A DNA stretch of 56,575 nt. Source: a virus. The stretch is taken from the IMG/VR virus record IMGVR_UViG_3300050821_005734, positions 1-56,575 of that record; one strand, written 5' to 3'. Positions 24,627 through 33,108 of this stretch are shown here, piece by piece. Each line of letters opens with the position of its first letter. The stretch's first letter is position 1. The position numbers and the translations under genes are program-made. The notes beneath the pieces were generated by a model, which saw only the letters and a list, made by a program, of their open reading frames with translations, was not told where the DNA came from and did no database searches.

Positions 24627-24952
24627 TCACCCATCAACGTGAAGATCTTCTGTTGGACCACGCCGATCCACTCGTGGTTGATCAGGATGAGGTAGTCGTC
24701 CGGGTCCATGTCGTCCAGGGATTCCAGGTCTTCGGACGGGATCGGCAGCACCTCGCCGTCGCTGCCGGTGCAGTTCCAGTCCTGGACGAGGATCGCCGCG
24801 ACGCCGTCGTTGAGGTCGACGATGTTCGCGCCGACGCGCCGTCCGTCGCCGAGGTCGGAGACGGACTTGGTCATCTGCCGGATGTGTTTGGAGCGCATCG
24901 TGTCGGGGCGTAGCAGGTCCATCCACGCCCCGGACGGGAGATCGATCTTCAT
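24449..24952 (-). CDS. Tail assembly chaperone, gpG-like, 167 aa
   Basis: ATG at 24950-24952, between tail tube and tape measure. The first 110 residues are acidic and folded-looking (MTKSVSDLGDGRRVGANIVD, DDYLILINHEWIGVVQQKI). The last 45 are Ala/Pro/Lys-rich and overlap the -1 frame extension. It keeps the tape measure soluble and recruits tail tube subunits. Confidence 0.75.
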   Translation of the reverse strand: MKIDLPSGAWMDLLRPDTMRSKHIRQMTKSVSDLGDGRRVGANIVDLNDGVAAILVQDWNCTGSDGEVLPIPSEDLESLDDMDPDDYLILINHEWIGVVQQKIFTLMGERVTPDDHADPDSPSAPSVESGLALRAAPSPRKKTAAPAGTKRRATSGGPRGTAGPLSK

Positions 24953-24974
24953 GGGTGTGGGGTTCCTTGCCTGG

Positions 24975-25988
24975 TCAGATGAACGTGCCGCTTGCTATGG
25001 CGTTCTGGAGGGTGACGGTCATCGGCCCGTAGCCGCCCGAGGCGCCGATGTTCGTGGTGTTGAGGACGCCCTTGCCGGTGATGTCGAACATGATCGCCTC
25101 GGAGCCGAAGTTCGGCGGGGCCGCGGTGAACGCGGCCTGCTGCATGTCGACCTGGAGCGACAGCAGGTTCGCCCCGGACAGGCCGTTGCTGATGAGCAGC
25201 TGCACCTGCGGCTGGGTGTTGTTCAGCATGTACGTCAGCGGCGTCTCGTCCGCCGCGACGAACGACAGCTTGAAGTCGGCGGTGAGGCCGCCGCGCTGCA
25301 TGATGTACGGGTCGCGCAGGTTCTGCGCCGTGTAGTAGGGCTTGACCGCGCGCTTGATGTTGAACTCGCCGGAGGCCACCGTGAGCACCGGGGCCCCGCC
25401 GACCGTGCCGCCCAGACCCAGCTGCACCGCCCACGACGGCTGCGGCTTGGCCGCGGTGAAGCTGGACGTGGGCTTCGACCCGGCCGTCTGCGACGCCCAC
25501 GACATGCCCTTGGCCGTGTACTTGAACAGCTCCGACTCGGCGTTGAACTGGAACCCGAGCTCCGACAGGGCCGTGCCGGAGAACTGCCGGGTCCCCGACG
25601 TCGGGGTGGGCCCGTAGAACTGGGAGAACGTGTGCGTGGTGCCCTGGCCGCCCGCACTGTTCAGCAGGCTGAACTTGTGGCTGAAAGGGGCGGCGGTGCC
25701 GGTGACGTCGTCCGCGCCGAAGATGTTGCCCAGCAGGTAGCCGAGCTCGTCGAAAAAGCCGGGACCCTCAAAGGTCAACTCGCCGAGGCGGACGCCGCCG
25801 ATGACGTTGAAGGCGTCGTCCGCCATCACCCCGCGGACGGCCTTGTCGTCCAAGAAGGTGATCTTGTCGTTCCAGTCGAATTTCGTGAACGGCAGGTACG
25901 CGACCGGGGCGACCGGGGTGCCGGGGGTGACGTCCTTGGCGACGCCGAGGAACCGTTCGAGGGACGGGTATGTGGTGGGTGCGGCCAT
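24975..25988 (-). CDS. Major tail (tube) protein, 337 aa
   Basis: Starts at ATG 25986-25988. N-terminus ERFLGVAKDVTPGTPVAPV is typical of siphovirus tail tube proteins. The rest is beta-rich with VIGGVRLGELTFEGPGFFDE and ELGFQFNAESELFKYTAKG. Position between head-tail joining genes and the chaperones agrees. Confidence 0.85.
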   Translation of the reverse strand: MAAPTTYPSLERFLGVAKDVTPGTPVAPVAYLPFTKFDWNDKITFLDDKAVRGVMADDAFNVIGGVRLGELTFEGPGFFDELGYLLGNIFGADDVTGTAAPFSHKFSLLNSAGGQGTTHTFSQFYGPTPTSGTRQFSGTALSELGFQFNAESELFKYTAKGMSWASQTAGSKPTSSFTAAKPQPSWAVQLGLGGTVGGAPVLTVASGEFNIKRAVKPYYTAQNLRDPYIMQRGGLTADFKLSFVAADETPLTYMLNNTQPQVQLLISNGLSGANLLSLQVDMQQAAFTAAPPNFGSEAIMFDITGKGVLNTTNIGASGGYGPMTVTLQNAIASGTFI

Positions 25989-25994
25989 GGCGTG

Positions 25995-26348
25995 TTACTC
26001 CTGGCTCTGTGCGGGCTCGGGCATGGCCTCGGGTGCCGGGATCGGCGCGGGCTCGGCCTGCGGCGCGTTCGCGGCGGCTTCTGCTGCGGCGTCGGCCCTG
26101 GTCTGCGCGTCGAACTCCGCGCGCGTCGCCGGGGCCAGGTCGCGGTGCGTCGGCACCCACGGCAGGGGCGCGATACGGCCCGGCGCCAGCGTCAGGCCGA
26201 CGCCTTCGCCGACCACGTCCAGCGGCGTCTCGCCGACGTTCCGCCACCAGCCCGGATCCGGCGGCACCACCGCATGCGGCGGCGGAACCTCCTCCGGCAC
26301 GGCCTCGACGGCCTCCGGGACAGTCGCAGCACTCTTCTTCACGGCCAC
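25995..26348 (-). CDS. Hypothetical virion-region protein, 117 aa
   Basis: The GTG at 26346-26348 is chosen because AGGAG lies seven bases upstream. Other in-frame GTGs at 26369 and 26363 have none. Pro/Ala/Glu-rich ends flank a short ordered part (GWWRNVGETPLDVVGEGVG). It lies between the basic repeat protein and the tail tube gene. No family recognised. Confidence 0.65.
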   Translation of the reverse strand: MAVKKSAATVPEAVEAVPEEVPPPHAVVPPDPGWWRNVGETPLDVVGEGVGLTLAPGRIAPLPWVPTHRDLAPATRAEFDAQTRADAAAEAAANAPQAEPAPIPAPEAMPEPAQSQE

Positions 26349-26359
26349 GCGCGTACTCC

Positions 26360-26983
26360 TCACTTCCACTTGCGCAGGTGCCTGCGACCGGCGCGGAACG
26401 ACTGGTGGCGGCGCTTCACGCCGTGACGGAACCTCGAAGGCAGCCGGGAGCGGCCGTGCTTGAAATGCGACGGCCGGATGCGTTCGCGAGGGGCCTTGGC
26501 GACGCGGTGCAGCCCGCGCGGCAGGTGGTGGACGGCCACCGTGCGGCGGGCGACAGCGGCCCGGCGGCGGGCGACGGTGGTGCGGTGCGCGCGCGAACCG
26601 CGGCGCCCCGGATGCCCCTTGTGGTGCCGGCCCTTGAGCCGGGCCGAGAGCTTCGCCCTGGAGGCGGCGGACATCTTGTGGCCGCGCGGATGCTTCCCGG
26701 CGCGGGCCTTCTGCATCTTCGCCTTGGTGGCGGCCGACAGCTTGTGGCCCTTGTGGTGCCGGCCCTTCTGCCGGGCGGCCTGGGCCTTCTTCTGCGCCGC
26801 GGTGCGGTGCTTGCCCCGCAGCTTCGCCGACAGCTTCGCCCGGGTCGCCTTCGACGGGTGACGGCCCTTGCCGGCCTTCGACAACTTGGCGCGGGTGGCC
26901 TTCGACGCCTTACGCCCCTTGGCGGCCTTAGACAGCTTCGCCCGGGTCGCGCTCGACACCGGACGGCGAGCGCGCTTGGCCAT
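26360..26983 (-). CDS. Highly basic NUMOD3-like repeat protein, 207 aa
   Basis: Starts at ATG 26981-26983. At least five repeats of the form (S/K)ATRAKLSKA.KGR.. fill residues 8-110. They match the NUMOD3 DNA-binding motif normally fused to homing nucleases. No GIY-YIG or HNH core is present. The C-terminal half is Arg/His-rich. Almost no acidic residues, so it should bind nucleic acid strongly, like histone H1. It stands among head-tail joining genes and may travel in the virion. Confidence 0.7.
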   Translation of the reverse strand: MAKRARRPVSSATRAKLSKAAKGRKASKATRAKLSKAGKGRHPSKATRAKLSAKLRGKHRTAAQKKAQAARQKGRHHKGHKLSAATKAKMQKARAGKHPRGHKMSAASRAKLSARLKGRHHKGHPGRRGSRAHRTTVARRRAAVARRTVAVHHLPRGLHRVAKAPRERIRPSHFKHGRSRLPSRFRHGVKRRHQSFRAGRRHLRKWK

Positions 26984-26989
26984 CTCGGC

Positions 26990-27535
26990 TCAGGCCTGGA
27001 CGACTTCGGTGACGCGGAACCCGATCTCGTGCCAGGAGATGACCTTCCCGTCCTCCAGCACCGGCTCGTCCGGGGAGATCGTCAGGCCGTTCGGGTTCTG
27101 CCCCGCCGACCAGATCACCCCGGAGCCGCCGGGGCCCGACGTGCCGCACGTCGCATCCGACTGGAGCCGGGACTTGATCCCCTGGAGGATCGCGTCCTCG
27201 GAGTCCACCCAGTCGTCCGGCATGACCGTCGGATCGGTCGACGCCGACGGCAGCAGGTACTGGTAGGCCACCATGACGGTCACGTCGTAGTGCACGCCCT
27301 TGGTGCCCGACATCCCGATCGCCGGGGTCGGTCCCGGCGTCGTCCACCGTGTCTCGTCGCTGATGGCCAGGTGCAGCCACGCGACCGCGCCCGATCCGCC
27401 GTCGGCGATCAGGTTGAACAGGGCGCCGTCGATGAGCGTCGGCATCGCCTTGAACACCTGCTGCAACCCCGGGATCGCCGGCACGCCCGCCGCCAGGAAG
27501 TCCGCGATCGCGTGCCGTACCGTGCTGCGGCTCAC
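26990..27535 (-). CDS. Tail terminator-like protein, 181 aa
   Basis: GTG at 27533-27535 overlaps the upstream adaptor stop. N-terminal helix (RHAIADFLAAGVPAIPG), then beta strands with HYDVTVMVAYQYLLPSA and a helix DSEDAILQGIKSRLQSD, a layout seen in minor tail/terminator proteins of actinophages. Located between the head-tail adaptor and the tail tube genes. Confidence 0.65.
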   Translation of the reverse strand: MSRSTVRHAIADFLAAGVPAIPGLQQVFKAMPTLIDGALFNLIADGGSGAVAWLHLAISDETRWTTPGPTPAIGMSGTKGVHYDVTVMVAYQYLLPSASTDPTVMPDDWVDSEDAILQGIKSRLQSDATCGTSGPGGSGVIWSAGQNPNGLTISPDEPVLEDGKVISWHEIGFRVTEVVQA

Positions 27536-28434
27536 CAGGTCCGCCCCAGCGGCTCCAGCAGCTCGAACGCGATGTCGATGTCCTCGCCGGCGCCCGGCAT
27601 CATCTCGGCCAGCTTCGTCTGGCGCCCGGGTCCCGGCGGCATCACGTAGGCGTCGGAGCCGCGGGTTTTGACCAGCGCCGAGGTCAGGGAGATCACGGCC
27701 TCGCGGACGAACGGCGGCATCGCGGAGACCGACACCCCGGCCGTGTGCGCGTTCGCCAGCGGCGCCGCCAGCGGGATGACGTTCCCTGAGACGTAGGTCG
27801 GGGCGACGGTGTTCTGCTCGGTGAGCAGGCCGCCCGACGCCCCGTCGTAGATCGTGACCGGCAGGCCGGGGAAGATGCCCAGCGGGTTCAGCACCGTCAC
27901 CGACGACGCGCCCGCCGCTGCGGCGAGGGTCGTCACGGTGTGCGCGTAGCCGTTGACGTAGGTGACGTCCGCGAACAGCCAGCCGCGGCGGGCGGACGAC
28001 GCGGTCACCGGAATCATCATCGACGGGGCGTTGAAGACCGGGATCCGCACGACCTTCTTGCCCAGGCGGCACCCCGACAGGTCGGTCAGCGCGGCCAGGG
28101 TTCCGGCGAACTGGCCGACGTTGACGTTCGTCACCTGGATCAGCGGCGTGTTCTCCACCGGAACCCGGATCGTGCCGTCCGTCCAGACCCGGTACTCCCC
28201 GGACTGCACGTCCGAGGTCGCGGCCAGCACCTGGTGGCAGATCCGGTCGGCCCACGACGACGCCCGCCCGATGACCCGGGTCAGCGCAGCGGTCTGCGTC
28301 GCGGGCGAGGAGTTCTTCGGTACGAGCTGGGAGACGTCGACGCCGGTCGGCTCGGCCAGGTATTCGGCCGGGGTGATGTAGTTCGTGTAGACGGCGTAGG
28401 ACGGGGCGTACGGCGCGCTGACCGGGGCAGCCAC
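27532..28434 (-). CDS. Head-tail adaptor/connector protein, 300 aa
   Basis: The GTG at 28432-28434 has AGGAGG eight bases upstream. The GTG at 28443 abuts it and is less likely. An N-terminal helical part (TPAEYLAEPTGVDVSQLVP, then ALTRVIGRASSWADRICHQV) resembles gp6-like connectors. An insertion of beta strands (DGTIRVPVENTPLIQV) follows, then a C-terminal helix. It forms the ring joining capsid to tail by position. Confidence 0.7.
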   Translation of the reverse strand: MAAPVSAPYAPSYAVYTNYITPAEYLAEPTGVDVSQLVPKNSSPATQTAALTRVIGRASSWADRICHQVLAATSDVQSGEYRVWTDGTIRVPVENTPLIQVTNVNVGQFAGTLAALTDLSGCRLGKKVVRIPVFNAPSMMIPVTASSARRGWLFADVTYVNGYAHTVTTLAAAAGASSVTVLNPLGIFPGLPVTIYDGASGGLLTEQNTVAPTYVSGNVIPLAAPLANAHTAGVSVSAMPPFVREAVISLTSALVKTRGSDAYVMPPGPGRQTKLAEMMPGAGEDIDIAFELLEPLGRTW

Positions 28435-28446
28435 GACAGGCACCTC

Positions 28447-28926
28447 CTACGTCGGGTAGCGGTGCATGTGATCTACGGGCGGGGAGTGCACGTGCCTGCG
28501 GTGCCCGAGCGCTTCCAGGCGTCCGGCGATGCGGACGTCCATGCGGCGCCAGTCGCCGGCCTTCACGCCGGAGTCGTCGATCGACGCGGCCGTGGACATC
28601 AGCCCTGGCAGGGAGGTCTTCAGGTGCGAGGTGAAGCGGGTGCAGCCGAGGCACACCAGCAGCTGGGTGCCGATCGCGTACTCGAACCCGCACCACGGCT
28701 GGCCGCAGGCGAGCAGCTCGTCGATGACGCCGGCGCGGATCCCGACGTCGTGCTCGACGATCACCAGGTCGCCCGGTTCGGCCCAGGCGTCGACGAGGAT
28801 CCGGGAGTAGGCGGTGTCATCCGCCGGGTCGATCTCCCGCCAGGTGATCTCGTCCGGGGCGTGCTCGATGAGCAGGTCTCGGGCGACAGGGTTCTGCTTG
28901 GCGACGGTGTAGGGGGCGAGGATCAC
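28447..28926 (-). CDS. GT-A-like protein, paralogue 2, 159 aa
   Basis: GTG at 28924-28926 overlaps the previous stop by four bases. The core is shared with the 161-residue protein at 39694-40179: a start near the first strand, (L/F)VIVEHD as an acidic metal-site candidate, CGQPWCGFEYA, CLGCTRF and the C-terminal HVHSPPVDH. The EHD and overall size suggest a minimal GT-A fold, but catalysis is unproved. It stands among virion genes, between the capsid-linked gene and the connector. Confidence 0.68.
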   Translation of the reverse strand: MILAPYTVAKQNPVARDLLIEHAPDEITWREIDPADDTAYSRILVDAWAEPGDLVIVEHDVGIRAGVIDELLACGQPWCGFEYAIGTQLLVCLGCTRFTSHLKTSLPGLMSTAASIDDSGVKAGDWRRMDVRIAGRLEALGHRRHVHSPPVDHMHRYPT

Positions 28927-29354
28927 GCCGGGCGGCTGGCCGGGGGCTTGTCTGCGGTCTTCCTGGCGGCGGCGGTCTTCTTCGCGGGCTTGTCGTCGGC
29001 CGCGGGTGTCTCCGTGACGGCCTCGGGAACCGGGGCCGGGACGATGACAGCCGGTGCCGGTGCGGGCGCGGGGTTGCCGCCCAAGGCGGTGACCTGCGCC
29101 TCCAGCGAGGCCACACGCTCCCGCAGCTCCGACAGCACCCTCAGGGCCACGGCCGGGTCGCGCAGCTCGTCCAGGGACTCGCGGGCCAGCTGCGCAATGT
29201 GCGCGGCCTCGGTGCGCCACGTCCCGGCGGCGGTGGTCAGAAGGTGCTCGGCGAACGGCTGCGGCAGGTCGAATATGCCGTCCGGTCCGGCGGTCGCCGT
29301 GCCGTGGACCGGGTCGCTGACGCTGGACGCGCCAGGCAGGTGGATCATGCGCAT
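28923..29354 (-). CDS. Conserved virion-region protein, 143 aa
   Basis: Starts at 29354. The opening (MIHLPGASSVSDPVHG, then AGPDGIFDLP) recurs in actinophages just after the capsid gene. A coiled-coil segment (ELRERVASLEAQVTAL) and an Ala/Pro/Lys-rich tail follow. Unknown role, probably structural. Confidence 0.7.
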   Translation of the reverse strand: MRMIHLPGASSVSDPVHGTATAGPDGIFDLPQPFAEHLLTTAAGTWRTEAAHIAQLARESLDELRDPAVALRVLSELRERVASLEAQVTALGGNPAPAPAPAVIVPAPVPEAVTETPAADDKPAKKTAAARKTADKPPASRPA

Positions 29355-29369
29355 GGGTGCTCCTTCGGG

Positions 29370-29405
29370 CCGGGGCGCCCGGAGCCGAAGCCGCAGGCGC
29401 CCCGG
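29370..29405. terminator. Hairpin after the capsid gene
   Basis: 10-bp stem CCGGGGCGCC (29370-29379)/29396-29405 with a 16-nt loop, in the 57-bp gap after the capsid stop. It may be a partial terminator or mRNA 3-prime stabiliser that raises capsid yield over downstream genes. Confidence 0.6.
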
Positions 29406-29411
29406 GGTCGG

Positions 29412-30905
29412 TTACGGGGTTGCGGCGATGCTCTGAAGAACCGCCTGGGCCACGGGCGCTTTGTTGATGAACGTCGAGACCGAGCGGGCCTCGCCGTCCT
29501 CACGCGGGCCGCCGGACGTGCGGTCCGACCCGTACACGTAGTCGTACAGGTCGTCCAGGCACCGCATCTCGAAGACGTTGCCGACGTCGGAGTTCGGGAA
29601 CGGCACCGTGTCCCGGCGGGCGACCAGCGTCCCGGGCGGGATGTTCGGGTACATCTTGATCGGCACCTGCTCGCCGGTGAGGCGGTTCACGTACGAGCCG
29701 ATCCGGCCGCCTGCGACGATCTCGCCGCGTCCCGCGGCGTCGTTCATCGTCAGGTAGGTGACCGCACCCGGCGTGTTCATGATCAGCTTGCCGAGGCTGT
29801 TCGACTCCTGCGCGGAGACCATGTAGCACGACGGGCCGAGCTGGATCGAGTTGTACAGCGCCACGTTGATCGCGTCGAGCTGCGAGATGCCGCCGCCGGA
29901 CACGGTGAACTGCGAGCCCGCCGCGTCCTGGATGATCGAGCCGGACGAGGTGCCCGCGCCGTGCTGGACGATCGGGCCGCCGGCGGTGGTGTAGTCGCCG
30001 GTGTTGGTCGCGAGCATGCCGTTGAACTCGGTGGTGCCCGCGGAGCCGTTGTCGGCGGCGGCGTTGAACGTCGGGACGGTCGTGGACAGCCCCGGCAGCG
30101 TCGCCGCCGGCGGCACCTGCGCGGCGGTGATCGTCGAGGTGATGGTCACAGACGGCACCGTCGTGGTCGTGTAGTAGAACCACGTCGCGCCGTTGGCGGA
30201 GTAGAACCAGTCGTAGGCGACGGCGCCGACGACCGAGGCGATCGACGCGGTGATCGAGTGCGTCGAGGTGGTGGTGCCGGTGGTGAGGTTGGCGCTGTTG
30301 CCCTGGCTGTTGCCGTGGCCCAGGCCGAGGTTGTCGCCGTTGCAGTAGTAGTAGCCGGATCCGGTGCGGGCGGCGACGCCGACGTACACGGTGGCGGAGG
30401 CGGCGATCGTGCCGCCGGTGGTGACGTCCGCCAGTGTGGGGGCCGCGGGGCGCTGGAGCGCGAAGGACTGCGCGCCGAACGCCAGCTTGTCCTGGCCGAT
30501 CTTCCACTGGGCGATCGCCGAGTAGATCGCGCGGGCCTTGGCGTCGGCGTAGCCCTTCGCGCGGGCGATCGAGTCGCGGGTGACGGTGTAGCCCATCGCC
30601 AGCGGCCAGTACGGGGCCGTGACCTTCATCAGCGAGTTCTTCGCCAGCGGCCCGGCGGCGTCGAACGCGACCGACGGCTTCGGCTGCTGGTTGTTGACGT
30701 TCAGCAGCGCTTCCCACTGCGCGACGTCCGAGCCCATGTTCGGGCCGGTGCGGGCGAGTTCGTCGCCCAGCGGCGTGACGACCGGGACCAGGGAGATCAG
30801 GTCCATCAGGTCGACGCCGAGGATGTTCGTGGCGCTGGTGATACCGCTGGTCACTGCCTTGAAGATCTCGAGCGTCTCCGCCGAGATGTCGTCCTGTGTA
30901 GGCAT
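29412..30905 (-). CDS. Major capsid protein with inserted Ig/Fn3-like domain, 497 aa
   Basis: ATG at 30903-30905 behind AAAGGCGGA. The first 150 residues carry the HK97-type N-arm and helix (GITSATNILGVDLMDLISLV, DSIARAKGYADAKARAIYSA). A beta-rich insert at about 150-260 (APTLADVTTGGTIAASATVY to SITASIASVVGAVAYDWF) looks like an Ig/fibronectin domain exposed on the shell. The C-terminal part returns to capsid fold (EIVAGGRIGSYVNRLTG). Position after the scaffold and the strong ribosome site agree. Confidence 0.85.
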   Translation of the reverse strand: MPTQDDISAETLEIFKAVTSGITSATNILGVDLMDLISLVPVVTPLGDELARTGPNMGSDVAQWEALLNVNNQQPKPSVAFDAAGPLAKNSLMKVTAPYWPLAMGYTVTRDSIARAKGYADAKARAIYSAIAQWKIGQDKLAFGAQSFALQRPAAPTLADVTTGGTIAASATVYVGVAARTGSGYYYCNGDNLGLGHGNSQGNSANLTTGTTTSTHSITASIASVVGAVAYDWFYSANGATWFYYTTTTVPSVTITSTITAAQVPPAATLPGLSTTVPTFNAAADNGSAGTTEFNGMLATNTGDYTTAGGPIVQHGAGTSSGSIIQDAAGSQFTVSGGGISQLDAINVALYNSIQLGPSCYMVSAQESNSLGKLIMNTPGAVTYLTMNDAAGRGEIVAGGRIGSYVNRLTGEQVPIKMYPNIPPGTLVARRDTVPFPNSDVGNVFEMRCLDDLYDYVYGSDRTSGGPREDGEARSVSTFINKAPVAQAVLQSIAATP

Positions 30906-30992
30906 TGTTCCGCCTTTCTGAAGGCATGCGGGACGGACCCGGCGGCGTGTTGCGAGGGCCGCGGGCGCCCGGGAAAGTCTTGGAAGGTGCTG

Positions 30993-32720
30993 CTAGCTGA
31001 ACCGGGCCCTGATCTTCGCCAGGGCCAGTTCCGTGCTGGCGGCGTCGCGCGCCGGCCCCTCAGGGGCGTCGGCGACGGCCTTGGCCAGCTCGGCCAGCGG
31101 GTCCGGCCCGGCGCCGTCATGCAGGGCGAGCCCCGCGCCGGCTCCGGTGGCGCCGTTCATCACTGGGGACCTGCGGTCGTCCGGGCTCCTGCCCCACTTG
31201 TCGACGCGCCCCTGTAGGCCCTTCACCACGTCCGCCAGCTGCGCGTACTGCGCGAGCCCTTCGGCGAGCGGGCTGATGGCCTCTTTGAGCGCGGCGGCGA
31301 GGTGGGCCTGCGGGTCCGTCGACTTCGCCACGTCCTCTTCGTCGCCGTCCGCGGCCGGGGCCGGTGCGGCGATCGTCTGTGTGCCCGGGATGACGGCGCC
31401 GTCGGCGGCGTCCCCGGTGTCGGCCGCGGATTCCGGGGCCGAAGTCTCGCCGGTGCCGCCCATGTCGGCGATCGGCATGATGTCGTCGGGGTCGCACACG
31501 CCGACCGGCTTGCCGGTGGCATCGCAGACCACGTACATCGGCTTCTTGTCGGCCTTGAGCAGCACTGCCGGGATGTTCGCGACCTTCGCGACCTCCGGGG
31601 CGGCCAGTACGGTCTCGCCGGCGGCCAGCGGGGCCTGAACAGTTGCGGTTGCGGACACGGCGGTCTCCTTCGTCTGCTTGGCGACCGGCTGGCCGTCATC
31701 CGTCGTCGGTGCGGGCAGGGACGCCAGCACCTTCTGAAGCGCGTCGACGGCACCGCGGATCGCGGATTCGTTGCCGGCGCTGAGCACACGGCCCGCCTTG
31801 CGGACCGGCGCGAACGCCTCGAGGACCTCCAGCGGCGCGACGTCGAATCCGGACATCGCCTTGCCGACCGCCTCGAGGGCCTCGCCGCCGAGCTCGGCCT
31901 CGGCCTGCTCGCCGACCGCGAACCCGGCCAGGGTGTCGATGACGTAGTCCAGGGCGCACTCGGCGTCCTGAAGACTCCAGGCCTCGCCGGCGTCGTCGCA
32001 GTCGCCGGTGGCGGCCTCGAGCATCTCCCGGTCGGCCATCACCGACAGGGCGTTCTTCAGGCGCACCGCGATGCCGGTCCACTTGCGGGCGGTCGCGGCG
32101 TCGATCGCCTCCCACGCCGGGGATCCGGGGGCGTTCTCGTCGCCCGGGGCGTCGCCGTCGGGCTCGGCCAGCACGGTCGTCGGGTCGAGGTCGTCTGCCA
32201 TGCCGTCCGCCTTCTTGAGGGAGCCGTCGGAGCCCCAGTTGTCGGGGATCTCGCTGGATGCGCCGAGGGCGCGGGCCCGCGACTCGATGTGGCGGCGGAT
32301 CGCGTCGTGCGAGGAGCCGCCTCGGCCGACCGCGCGGATGGCCCGGTCGAGGTCTTCGTGGTCCTCGATCGGGTAGGACTCGTCGGGCATAGCGGCGCCG
32401 GAGGAGGCCATGCGTTTCAGGTCGTCGGCGTTGTACTTGGCCTTGCGGATCGCCGCCTGGTGGATCAGAGCGGCCATGGCCGCGGGACTTCCGGTCATCG
32501 TCACCGTCTCCTGCGGCTCCGTGGCGGGTTCGGACTTGGCGATCAGGTCACGGACGAAGTCGGCGCCGAACAGGCCCGCCGAAGCGTCTGGTGCCGCCTG
32601 CTTGGCGAACAGGATCCGCGTTCCGTTCGCCGCGGCCTTGACCGCATGGACACTCTTGATGTCCGCGTCCCGGAGCTCGCCCCACTCCTCGCCGTCTTCG
32701 AGTTCGACTTCGGCGTCCAT
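30993..32720 (-). CDS. Capsid scaffold-type protein, 575 aa
   Basis: Starts at ATG 32718-32720, sharing a base with the previous stop. Residues of about 105-170 match a DUF6582-like domain (AMPDESYPIEDHEDLDRAIRA-type, then RRHIESRARALGASSEIPDN). The rest is acidic, Ala-rich, with helices and a C-terminal coiled region (LALAKIRARFS end). Low complexity and placement between protease candidate and capsid suit a scaffold. Confidence 0.7.
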   Translation of the reverse strand: MDAEVELEDGEEWGELRDADIKSVHAVKAAANGTRILFAKQAAPDASAGLFGADFVRDLIAKSEPATEPQETVTMTGSPAAMAALIHQAAIRKAKYNADDLKRMASSGAAMPDESYPIEDHEDLDRAIRAVGRGGSSHDAIRRHIESRARALGASSEIPDNWGSDGSLKKADGMADDLDPTTVLAEPDGDAPGDENAPGSPAWEAIDAATARKWTGIAVRLKNALSVMADREMLEAATGDCDDAGEAWSLQDAECALDYVIDTLAGFAVGEQAEAELGGEALEAVGKAMSGFDVAPLEVLEAFAPVRKAGRVLSAGNESAIRGAVDALQKVLASLPAPTTDDGQPVAKQTKETAVSATATVQAPLAAGETVLAAPEVAKVANIPAVLLKADKKPMYVVCDATGKPVGVCDPDDIMPIADMGGTGETSAPESAADTGDAADGAVIPGTQTIAAPAPAADGDEEDVAKSTDPQAHLAAALKEAISPLAEGLAQYAQLADVVKGLQGRVDKWGRSPDDRRSPVMNGATGAGAGLALHDGAGPDPLAELAKAVADAPEGPARDAASTELALAKIRARFS

Positions 32721-33106
32721 CAGGTCCTCCCGGCCGGGATGCGGCGGGCGTTACCCTGCGGCGACAGCCCTGTGATGAGTCCGCGCTTGTAGAGGGACCA
32801 GGCATGCGGGCTGAGATAGCCCCCGACGAGCCAATCGCCGGCCTTCACCACCGTCACCGAGCCGTCGGGGCCGGTGACGGTCCAGTCCGGTCCGAGGTGG
32901 ATCCATGAGCGGGTCGGTTCGAATTCGCCGTCGGTGCCGTCGATGTGGAACGCGCCGCCGCCCATGCCGTTGCGGGCGAAGGAGTCGGCGGCCTTCTCCA
33001 ACTGCTCTGCGGTGAAGAAGTCGCGGTGGTCGTCCAGGCCCTTCTGGATGAGGGGGTCGCGTCCGACTTGGTAGGCCAGGGCGACGATGAACCGCTGTTC
33101 GGGCAT
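32720..33106 (-). CDS. XkdF-like head maturation protease candidate, 128 aa
   Basis: ATG at 33104-33106 with GGGGAG six bases upstream and two bases after the portal-fusion stop. The end, AGDWLVGGYLSPHAWSLYKRG then GLSPQG, resembles the XkdF family of putative phage serine proteases. The middle has GGGAFHIDGTDGEF. Catalytic residues cannot be fixed here. Gene order portal-MuF, protease, scaffold, capsid supports the call. Confidence 0.6.
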   Translation of the reverse strand: MPEQRFIVALAYQVGRDPLIQKGLDDHRDFFTAEQLEKAADSFARNGMGGGAFHIDGTDGEFEPTRSWIHLGPDWTVTGPDGSVTVVKAGDWLVGGYLSPHAWSLYKRGLITGLSPQGNARRIPAGRT

Positions 33107-33108
33107 GG

